A stretch of DNA of 33,941 nt. It comes from CAYPZL01 sp964415045 (GTDB lineage: Bacteria > Planctomycetota > Phycisphaerae > Sedimentisphaerales > Anaerobacaceae). Numbering within the stretch: the stretch's first letter is position 1; each line of letters begins with the position of its first letter. Of the stretch, positions 23,684 through 29,956 are shown piece after piece. The stretch lies in the NCBI GenBank assembly GCA_964415045.1, contig CAYPZL010000041.1, forward strand, positions 1 through 33,941, written 5' to 3'. Made by a program: the position numbers and the translations under genes. Under the pieces are notes generated by a model. That model was not told the DNA's origin. It did no database searches and saw only the letters and a list, made by a program, of their open reading frames with translations.

Positions 23684-24610
23684 TCATCCATCTGCCCCGG
23701 AAGAAGGCCGGCAGGCTGTGTCATTTATGTAGCCGATGGCTTTGTCCCAGTTTACTTCCCAGAGATCATTGACATACCTTGCCGCGCCATCGAGATCGGG
23801 AAACAAGCTGGCCCTGTTGATGTTCATATGATCGAGGAATCTGAGACATTCGAATCTGGATTTCTCGTCGTTGGGAATAATGAACTTTTCGAGAACGCGA
23901 AGAGGGTGTAAATTCCCTTTGCCGCCGGCCCTTGGTGGGCTATAGCTCTCCTTTCTGAATTGGCTTTTCACGTACCTTTCGAGGTCTACTCCTTGGGGCA
24001 TCTTCAAGAACAGACCGCCTTGATTCGTGAGCCTGTAGTTTCCCGGCCAGCTTGGGGCGAATGGCTTCGGGTGCTTCTGTGTTTGGCTTGTGGAGTCGTT
24101 CTTTTGTGCCGGAATCAAATGGTGGGCGAGGGCGAAGATCGCGCGGTTGCGAGGCGCTCTATGTATGCACCTCTCCTTTTCAAAGGCGAAGTAGAGGGCG
24201 ACAAATGGCGAGTATGTTCAGTCCAACATCGGCGTGGCCATTCCATGGTGTTGGGCCAATGCCCACCACTCGTCTTCCTCAATTCGTGAAATCTCCGAGC
24301 GGAGCCTGCCACGCGCCATTTCTTTGAATCGCTCGAGCTGGCGCACACGATCCACACGTGGGCATTTGAAGTAGTTCCAGTCGTCCTTCGCCAGATCCGG
24401 GTTGGTCGGGAACCGCTGCTCCAGTCTGTCCAGTGTTGAAGTCACTCGCCAGTTAGCGTTTCCTTGCCCGCGATAGATCAAGGTGGCGCAGCTTGCCGTG
24501 GGGTCCTTGACGAAATCGACGAAGTCATTCCACGATGGTAATTCTCTTACCAGCATTCCCCGCTTGATTTCCGTGACCTTGTTCTGTCGGCTGTGTATCG
24601 TTTCTTCCAT
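23684..24610 (-). pseudogene. FRG-domain protein gene interrupted by one in-frame TGA
   Basis: The frame from ATG 24610 (GGGAG eight bases upstream) to TGA at 23684 would encode 308 residues of an FRG-domain protein. The FRG hallmarks are present: LIYRGQGNANWRVTSTLDR near residue 45, ERFKEMARGRL, and WWALAQHHGMATPMLD. The family then continues WTxSPxxALYFA. Here codon 131 (24220-24218) is TGA where TGG is expected, and the same frame continues without any shift as TYSPFVALYFAFEKE and on to the end. A single G-to-A change thus separates it from an intact gene. FRG proteins are frequently near phage-defence and accessory genes. Either the gene is dead, the base is an error, or a truncated 130-residue protein is made. 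Its base composition is lower in GC than its neighbours. Confidence 0.85.
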
Positions 24611-24703
24611 ATCTTGGCTCCCGCAGTTGAGCTTCTCGCGAGATATCCGAACTATCTGGAGCCTCACCGCTTAAGTGTGTATCGGACGGAACAGGGAGAT
24701 AGA

Positions 24704-25054
24704 TCAGCAAAAAGGAAAATCAGCGTGAATCTTTGGGAATGGTTGCATGAAAGAAGTTAATGGGTCGTTCCTGGGGCGCGCCCTGGTATGTGCCTGAAGC
24801 GGAAAATGGACCGATGCGGTAACTGCCCGTGAAATCTGGAAGCCCCGGCGTTGCCTCGCAGGCGGGCGCGGCACGTCTGATGTACCTATCCATTTGTACG
24901 CTGCCTCCACGCCCACACCAACGGTATAGGGGCCGCCCGTGGCCTTCCGGCAGTCCGGACAGTGGCAATACGACGCCGAGGTCTCCGTACCCTGACATTC
25001 ATACTGCACCGCCCCGCAGAGGCATTCGCCTCTCAAGGTCAATTCTTCCTGCAT
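24704..25054 (-). pseudogene. truncated GFA/CENP-V-type protein gene
   Basis: Of 116 residues, the first 57 match the glutathione-dependent formaldehyde-activating (GFA) fold: LRGECLCGAVQYECQG, then CHCPDCRKATGGPYTVGV and KWIGTSD, with the CxC and CHCxxC zinc ligands. After that the frame loses all likeness; the second zinc-binding part (RxFCxxCG) is missing in every frame downstream. It is therefore either a 3'-truncated or frameshifted and rearranged gene. A shortened protein could still be made. It lies 94 bases upstream of the FRG gene on the same strand, in the AT-richer accessory stretch. Confidence 0.65.
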
Positions 25055-25415
25055 CCTGCACCTGCCTGAAAGACCGATACGATCCCCTCAATCCGGGATC
25101 TCTCATGCGACGTCGCAAACAGTACTCCTGCATGCCGCGGCCCTCATGGTAGCACAGCGGGACCTTCGCCCACAACCAAATGATCCCTCGCGCAGGCGCC
25201 AAGAAACGCGCGATAAGAGTCCCTTGGAGTCTCGGCGATCTTTGCGTCCTGAATCCCAACCCGCCGACCGTCGAGCAGTGGAAATGATTCGGATGGCTGC
25301 CAATCTGGGATCGGCCCGGCCAGAACATCGGCGACCGGCGGCTTTCTGCAGTGGCGTGTGTTCACCCCGAAGCGGACGCGGGCCCTGGGCCGTATTCGTT
25401 TGATCGCGGCGGGCG
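25055..25415. other. gap with one doubtful short frame
   Basis: This 361-base stretch separates the GFA remnant from the Arg/Asp-repeat gene. A minus-strand frame 25144-25365 (73 codons, GTG start) reads protein-like in part (DSYRAFLGACARDHLVVGEG) but has no clear ribosome-binding site or family likeness; it may be the tail of a lost gene. No repeats or terminators were seen. Confidence 0.3.
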
Positions 25416-25853
25416 CTATTGCACGGGTTGAAGTCGCGGGGTTCCTTCTTTTTCGGCGCGGGTTTTCGACTCGGCGAGGGGCTGGGGCTCGGCGACTTTG
25501 CGGTAGCCGAGGGCCTTGATGACTTCGAGGACCTCGGTCCAGGTGGGGAAGGGGCGGGCGTTGGCTCGCTTGTATTCGTCGATGGCCATGAGGAACTCGA
25601 ACTGCTCGTCGGACATCTGGCCTTCTTCGGCGGACTTGCGGTCGTCGCTGCGCCGTCGTCCGGGTCCGCGTCGGCGGTCCAGGCTGAGGCGCCGGTCGAC
25701 CACATTGTGGCGTCGATCCCCGCCGCGGCGTCGTTCCACGAAATTGGGGTCGTTGACGTCCGCGGTGTCGCGCTGCCGGCGATCGGCCGTGTTCTGGCGA
25801 CGATCTCTTCCGCTACGCCGCTCCGGCGAAGCTTCATCGTTTGCTCTTGGCAT
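25416..25853 (-). CDS. hypothetical protein with Arg-Arg/Asp-Arg-Arg repeats
   Basis: A protein of 145 residues in two parts. Residues 1-75 are low-complexity and very basic with at least five DRR units spaced 5-8 residues apart (ERRSGRDRRQNTADRR, GGDRRHNVVDRRLSLDRRR). Residues 77-125 form a compact conserved-looking domain, EQFEFLMAIDEYKRANARPF then PTWTEVLEVIKALGYRKVAE, of a type I associate with small planctomycete and deltaproteobacterial proteins of unknown function; the layout resembles a small helix-turn-helix. The basic half could bind RNA, DNA or acidic lipid. I chose the ATG at 25853; an in-frame TTG at 25907 is possible. It follows the DUF2007 gene on the same strand after 101 bases. 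Confidence 0.65.
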   Translation of the reverse strand: MPRANDEASPERRSGRDRRQNTADRRQRDTADVNDPNFVERRRGGDRRHNVVDRRLSLDRRRGPGRRRSDDRKSAEEGQMSDEQFEFLMAIDEYKRANARPFPTWTEVLEVIKALGYRKVAEPQPLAESKTRAEKEGTPRLQPVQ

Positions 25854-25954
25854 GATGTATGGGCCCTGTCTTTGGTTCGTTGTCTGCTCCGGCGTTCGAA
25901 GACTCAAAGACGCCGTGCGATTGCAATCAGTTGCGCCCGGTGGCTGCGAGACGA

Positions 25955-26272
25955 TCAGAAGTCGTCGTCATCGAAGACGTCGGCGTCGAGGTCGGCCTCG
26001 TCCTCGTCGTCGAGGGCGAGATCGTAAAAATCGTCGTAGGCGTCCTGCGATTCGATCACGACGTGCGCCTCGTCGAGGCAGTCTTCGGGGACCATTACGC
26101 CGATGCCGCCGGCGGTGGCGTCGAGCGGCTCCTTGACCACGGCCGGAATGTCGTTCAAACGCAGCAGCGTCTCATATTCCCGGGCCTGATCCAGATCGTC
26201 CACGTACGTGACCACGACCATGTCCTTGAGCTTGGCCTGTGACTTCCCGTCTCTGTTCATGTGCTCGTCCAT
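25955..26272 (-). CDS. DUF2007-like protein with acidic tail
   Basis: A protein of 105 residues. Residues 15-75 match the DUF2007 (putative signal transducing protein) pattern: VVVTYVDDLDQAREYETLLRL, NDIPAVVKEP, then GIGVMVPEDCLDEAHVVIES. The C-terminal 30 residues are almost entirely acidic (DLALDDEDEADLDADVF). DUF2007 is a small ferredoxin-like alpha/beta fold of unknown role, cytoplasmic. GGAG lies seven bases before the ATG at 26272. It is transcribed divergently from the histone-like gene; an acidic-tailed protein next to a basic DNA-binding protein is suggestive but proves nothing. Confidence 0.8.
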   Translation of the reverse strand: MDEHMNRDGKSQAKLKDMVVVTYVDDLDQAREYETLLRLNDIPAVVKEPLDATAGGIGVMVPEDCLDEAHVVIESQDAYDDFYDLALDDEDEADLDADVFDDDDF

Positions 26273-26598
26273 ATTCGATCTCCGCAATACAACGGCGTTG
26301 TTCGTAGCGGGCGGCGAACTCGAGCCGAGTTCTCCGGTCCGGGCGCTCCTCCAACGTTGCCCTTATCCTCGTGTTGTTCGGAACGTTGTACCAGGATTCA
26401 GGTCAACCCACTGTTGGCCTGTCCGAAACCCACTTGTGCCTATCGGCCTCACAGGTGGAAAAATTTAAGATTTCGGACTTTTTTTTTGTTGCAAAGCGGC
26501 CTCTGATAGGCAATAAGAGCAATCAACGCCGTGCGGCGCTGGAGGATACGGTGCCGGAGAATTTCAGTTTCAGGTTTTTGTCAAGGAGGTTGTTTCCG
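26273..26598 (+). promoter_or_regulatory. leader/promoter region of the histone-like gene
   Basis: This 326-base divergent gap becomes AT-rich near 26460-26490, with a run of nine T at 26480-26488. TTGCAA (26489-26494) is a possible -35 but no good -10 follows at 17 bases. GCCTATC (26438-26444) can pair with GATAGGC (26505-26511), and CGGCCTC is repeated directly (26444-26450, 26497-26503), so a long hairpin is possible. A strong AAGGAGG (26583-26589) ends nine bases before the ATG. Confidence 0.35.
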
Positions 26599-26787
26599 AT
26601 GGCAAAGAAGAAGAGAGAGCCTTTGGTAGTGGCAAGCAAGGTCAAGGCTTACATCAAGGAGCAGAAGATGATGAGTTCGTCGGAAGCCGTTGAGGCGCTG
26701 AGCGAGCGCGTGTACGATCTGCTGGATGCGGCCGTGGCTCGGACCAAGGCGAACCGTCGCAGTACGGTCAAAGCGCAGGACCTATGA
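26599..26787 (+). CDS. bacterial histone-fold protein (single-domain)
   Basis: A protein of 62 residues with the layout of one histone fold: a basic N terminus (MAKKKRE), helix 1 at about 10-22 (VVASKVKAYIKEQ), a long helix 2 at about 28-52 (SEAVEALSERVYDLLDAAV and on), a loop RRST and a short helix 3 (VKAQDL). The end matches the archaeal histone signature RxTxxxxD as R54-x-T56-x4-D61; archaeal histones have RKTIKAEDI at the same place. Size and the very short helix 3 match the single-domain bacterial histones such as Bdellovibrio Bd0055. It is expected to dimerise and bind DNA in the nucleoid. The AAGGAGG site and high spacing quality suggest strong translation. The ATG at 26599 is preferred to upstream in-frame starts, which run through the leader. 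Identification is by pattern, not by search. Confidence 0.8.
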   Translation: MAKKKREPLVVASKVKAYIKEQKMMSSSEAVEALSERVYDLLDAAVARTKANRRSTVKAQDL

Positions 26788-26812
26788 CAGGGTAGGGTGA
26801 TACCAAAGGTTG

Positions 26813-26830
26813 GCGCCTGCATGCAGGCGC
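26813..26830. repeat. perfect 18-bp palindrome after the histone-like gene
   Basis: GCGCCTGCATGCAGGCGC is self-complementary over all 18 bases and begins 26 bases after the stop codon. It has no loop and no T tract, so it is not an ordinary terminator; it could be a protein-binding site or a transcript-end hairpin. Confidence 0.6.
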
Positions 26831-26861
26831 GCCATCTGTCGTGATGAAGCCGTTTTGGAGT

Positions 26862-26890
26862 GAAAGCCCCGGAGCGGCTTTCTCTATTTC
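26862..26890 (+). terminator. weak intrinsic terminator after the histone-like gene
   Basis: GAAAGCC (26862-26868) pairs with GGCTTTC (26876-26882) around a seven-base loop and is followed by the pyrimidine-rich TCTATTTC. The T tract is short, so termination would be partial or assisted by the palindrome 30 bases upstream. Confidence 0.45.
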
Positions 26891-26983
26891 CGGGAGGGGC
26901 CACATGCCGGTTGGGGACACGCGCCCGCGGCGGGCGAGCCGGCTTCGGTGGGGGGGGGCTTTTGTCACTCGTGAAATTTTATC

Positions 26984-27106
26984 AAGGGCCGATAAGAACG
27001 GCGGTATCAGGATTCGCACCTGAGTGCGCCGGCGGATCTTTTGGACATCGGGACTCGTAAGACCCGATAAAGGGGATAGATAAAGCCGTTGGCGGGCCCC
27101 TTTTTT
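26984..27106 (+). ncRNA. candidate structured RNA element ending in a T6 tract
   Basis: By eye this 123-base stretch folds as a closed multi-branched RNA. Outer stem: GGGCC (26986-26990) with GGCCC (27095-27099), then AACGGC (26997-27002) with GCCGTT (27085-27090). Inside are two hairpins: TCAGG-ATTCGCA-CCTGA (27007-27023) and ATCGGG-ACTCGTAAGA-CCCGAT (27047-27068). TTTTTT (27101-27106) follows the outer stem, so it could end a small RNA or act as an attenuator; an alternative AAAGGGG/CCCCTTT pairing (27069-27075 with 27097-27103) would form a competing terminator stem. It lies about 160 bases before the glucan operon. It matches no riboswitch class I can recall. It could also be the 3' part of the histone transcript. 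Confidence 0.4.
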
Positions 27107-27264
27107 GCGCGCGGGAATCAAGCGTGCCGGCGCTGCTGCCGATAAGATGATTATGCGGAAGCGCCACGACGGTGCGTCTGCAGCGTTGTGTTCGTCAGGT
27201 GGGCTTTTGTTACCTGGATCTTTTTGCAACGGGGTATTGGCAAGTGTCAGAAGAGCGAGGAGTT

Positions 27265-28581
27265 ATGGGACGAAACAGTGGGGGCGGGCGTCTCCGCGTT
27301 TTGATGCTGGGTTGGGAGTTCCCGCCCTTTATCAGCGGGGGTCTGGGTACGGCCTGTTACGGTCTGACGCGGGCGATGGATCAGCTTGACGTGCGCGTGA
27401 CTTTCGTTCTTCCGAAGATGGTCGAGAGCGAGTACGTCACGCACGTTCGTCTTCTGACGCCGGGATCGCGCGCCGGTGCGTCCGGCTCGCAGGGCGGGGA
27501 GGTGGAGCTGAAGAACGTCAAGTTCCGGTCGATTGCGTCGCCGTTGCAGGCGTACGCAACGCCGGCCGTGTATAGGGAGCGACTGGCCGAAAGTCTGCGT
27601 TTGCAGCGAGAGCTGGCCGCCTTGCTGGGCGGTGACGAGGTGTGCGGGGGCCGCGATTACAGCGGCGACCTGTCGCAGGAGGTAAACCGCTATGCGTCGA
27701 TGGTGGTGGAACTGGCGCGCGGGGAGGACTTCGACGTGATCCACGCTCACGACTGGATGACGTATCCGGCCGGCGTGGCCGTGGCCGGCGTGACGGGCAA
27801 GCCGCTGGTCGTCCACATTCATTCGACGGAGTTCGACCGCAGCGGCGAGCACGTCAACCAGGTCGTCTACGACATCGAGCGCCGGGGCATGGAGCGGGCG
27901 GGAAGGGTAATCGCCGTCAGCCACTATACGCGCGGCATCGTGGTCAGCCGCTACGGGATTCCGGCCGAAAAGGTCGAGGTCGTCTACAACGGGGTCGAGC
28001 GCAACAGCCAGTGGTCGTTTGTCGATACCAGCATCAAGCGCGACGAGAAGCTCGTGCTGTTCCTGGGACGCATCACGATGCAGAAAGGCCCCGAGTATTT
28101 TCTCCGGGCCGCGAAGAAGGTCCTGGAGGTGATGGACAACGTACGGTTCGTGATGGCCGGCTCCGGGGACATGATGTACCGTTCGGTCGAGCTGGCCGCC
28201 GGCCTGGGCATCGGGCACAAGGTCCTGTTCACGGGCTTCCTGCGCGGTGACGACGTGCACAAGATTTACCGCCTCGCCGACCTGTACGTGATGCCTTCGG
28301 TCTCGGAGCCGTTCGGTATCGCGCCGCTGGAGGCGCTGGACAACGACGTGCCCGTGCTCATCAGCAAGCAGAGCGGTGTGTCCGAGGTCCTGCGTCACGC
28401 GCTGAAGGTGGATTTCTGGGACGTCAACGAGATGGCGAACAAGATCGTTGCCGTCCTGAAATATGCGCCGCTGCGGATGACGCTGCGTAACCACGGCAAT
28501 TTCGAGGTGCGGCGGCTGCGCTGGAAGGACGCGGCGCGCAACTGCATCCGGATTTATCAGGAGATGCTCGTCGCCGTCTGA
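27265..28581 (+). CDS. GT4-type glycosyltransferase, glycogen/starch synthase-like
   Basis: A protein of 438 residues with two Rossmann domains of the GT-B fold. The N-terminal half has LGWEFPPFISGGLGTACYGL, the glycine-rich sugar-nucleotide loop typical of starch/glycogen synthase-like enzymes, and FDVIHAHDWMT. The C-terminal half has VLFLGRITMQKGPEYFLRAA and the donor-binding SEPFGIAPLEALDNDVPVL with its ExxxxxxxE pattern. Followed by GH57 and GH133 genes, it is likely to add glucose to an alpha-glucan using a nucleotide sugar, in the cytoplasm. I chose the ATG at 27265 (GAGGAG two bases upstream, closer than ideal); a GTG at 27244 with GGGG nine bases upstream is an alternative. Confidence 0.88.
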   Translation: MGRNSGGGRLRVLMLGWEFPPFISGGLGTACYGLTRAMDQLDVRVTFVLPKMVESEYVTHVRLLTPGSRAGASGSQGGEVELKNVKFRSIASPLQAYATPAVYRERLAESLRLQRELAALLGGDEVCGGRDYSGDLSQEVNRYASMVVELARGEDFDVIHAHDWMTYPAGVAVAGVTGKPLVVHIHSTEFDRSGEHVNQVVYDIERRGMERAGRVIAVSHYTRGIVVSRYGIPAEKVEVVYNGVERNSQWSFVDTSIKRDEKLVLFLGRITMQKGPEYFLRAAKKVLEVMDNVRFVMAGSGDMMYRSVELAAGLGIGHKVLFTGFLRGDDVHKIYRLADLYVMPSVSEPFGIAPLEALDNDVPVLISKQSGVSEVLRHALKVDFWDVNEMANKIVAVLKYAPLRMTLRNHGNFEVRRLRWKDAARNCIRIYQEMLVAV

Positions 28582-28630
28582 GGGCGGCCGGCGCAGGAAC
28601 CGAAGATCGTTCAAGGGATTGGGTTTTGTC

Positions 28631-29878
28631 ATGCCTTCAGTGTGCTTCTACTTCCAGGTTCATCAGCCGATGCGGCTGCGGCATTACACCGTCTTCGACA
28701 AGGACGAGCGGTATTTCGACGAGAGCAAGAACGCGGCCATCTGCAAGAAGGTGGCGCACAAGTGCTATCTGCCCGCCAATCGCCTGCTGCTCAAGCTCAT
28801 CAACCGGCACCGGGGCAAGTTCAAGGTGGCCTACAGTGTGACGGGGGTGTTGCTGGAGCAGTTGGAGCGCTACAGCCCCGAGGTGCTCAGCACGTTTCAC
28901 GCGCTGGCCGAGACGGGGTGCGTGGAATTCCTGGCCGAGACGTACTACCACAGCCTCAGCTTTCTCTACTCGCGCAGGGAATTCATCGAGCAGGTGAGGA
29001 AGCAGGTCGCGGCGATCGAATGTCTGTTCGGGCAGACCCCGACGGTGTTCCGCAACACCGAGCTGATCTACAACAACGACCTGGCCCTGCTGGTCGAGGC
29101 GATGGGGTGCTTTGACGCGATCATCACCGAGGGCGCCGATCATATCCTGGGAGGCCGGAGCCCGAATTTCCTGTACCGCCCCAAGGGGTGCCGCCATACC
29201 AAGCTGCTCCTGAAGAACTACGCCCTCAGCGACGATATCGCTTTTCGCTTTTCCAATCACGATTGGGCCGAGTGGCCGCTGACGGCGGGCAAGTTCGGCC
29301 AGTGGGTCAGCGCCGTCAACGGCAGCGGCAACGTCGTCAATCTCTTCATGGACTACGAGACGTTCGGCGAGCATCAGTGGGAGGACACGGGCATTTTCGA
29401 GTTCATGCGGCATCTCCCCGACGAGGTGCTCAAGCACCCGGACAACGACTTCATGACGCCGAGCGAGGTGGCCGCCGCCTACGAAAGCGTCGGTGAGGTC
29501 GATGTCCCGGACGTGATCAGTTGGGCCGACACGGAGCGCGACCTCTCGGCCTGGCTCGGCAATGCCATGCAGTCCGGCGCCATTCACGAGCTCTATCGGC
29601 TCGAGGAGAAGATCAAGCGGACCGGCGACGAGCGGCTCCTCGACGACTGGCGACGCCTGCAGATCTCCGACCACTTCTATTACATGTGTACGAAATACTT
29701 TGCCGACGGCGACGTCCACAAGTATTTCAACCCGTACGATTCGCCCTATGATTCGTATATCAACTTCATGAACGTGCTGGACCATTTGCAGAGTCGCTGC
29801 CGGCGTCCCGTGGTGCAAGACGCCACGGGCGGAGAGTCGGCGAAGCGACACGCGGCGCAAATGTCCGCCGCGCCCTGA
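28631..29878 (+). CDS. glycoside hydrolase family 57 alpha-amylase-like enzyme
   Basis: A protein of 415 residues beginning MPSVCFYFQVHQPMRLRHY, the typical family 57 opening with the conserved HQP. The catalytic nucleophile should be E144 in FRNTELIYNND and the acid/base D241 in FMDYETFGEHQ, both in family-standard context. Other stretches: VTGVLLEQLE, VEFLAETYYHSLSFL, and SWADTERDLSAWLGNAMQ near the end. Family 57 enzymes hydrolyse or rearrange alpha-1,4-glucans; no signal peptide, so it works in the cytoplasm on stored glucan. I chose the ATG at 28631 because family members start exactly there; an in-frame TTG at 28619 would add four residues. It follows the glycosyltransferase by 49 bases. 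Confidence 0.92.
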   Translation: MPSVCFYFQVHQPMRLRHYTVFDKDERYFDESKNAAICKKVAHKCYLPANRLLLKLINRHRGKFKVAYSVTGVLLEQLERYSPEVLSTFHALAETGCVEFLAETYYHSLSFLYSRREFIEQVRKQVAAIECLFGQTPTVFRNTELIYNNDLALLVEAMGCFDAIITEGADHILGGRSPNFLYRPKGCRHTKLLLKNYALSDDIAFRFSNHDWAEWPLTAGKFGQWVSAVNGSGNVVNLFMDYETFGEHQWEDTGIFEFMRHLPDEVLKHPDNDFMTPSEVAAAYESVGEVDVPDVISWADTERDLSAWLGNAMQSGAIHELYRLEEKIKRTGDERLLDDWRRLQISDHFYYMCTKYFADGDVHKYFNPYDSPYDSYINFMNVLDHLQSRCRRPVVQDATGGESAKRHAAQMSAAP

Positions 29879-29956
29879 CAACGATTGCCGTCGATCCGGC
29901 GAAACGCGCCATACGTTCGGAGAGCCCCGAAGATGAATGCCGAGGAGCTGTAGCCC

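Noticed and set aside
24218..24220. Reassignment of UGA to tryptophan in this organism
   Set aside because: TGA serves as the ordinary stop of several intact genes here (for example at 2029-2031, 3373-3375 and 4142-4144), so the TGA in the FRG gene is not explained by an altered code.
26997..27068. tRNA-like arms (TCAGG-7-CCTGA resembles a T arm; TCGGG-ACTCGTAAGA-CCCGA resembles an anticodon arm)
   Set aside because: The first hairpin read on the minus strand has TGCGAAT instead of TTCRANY, no acceptor stem or D arm can be placed at the right distances on either strand, and the second loop has ten bases instead of seven.
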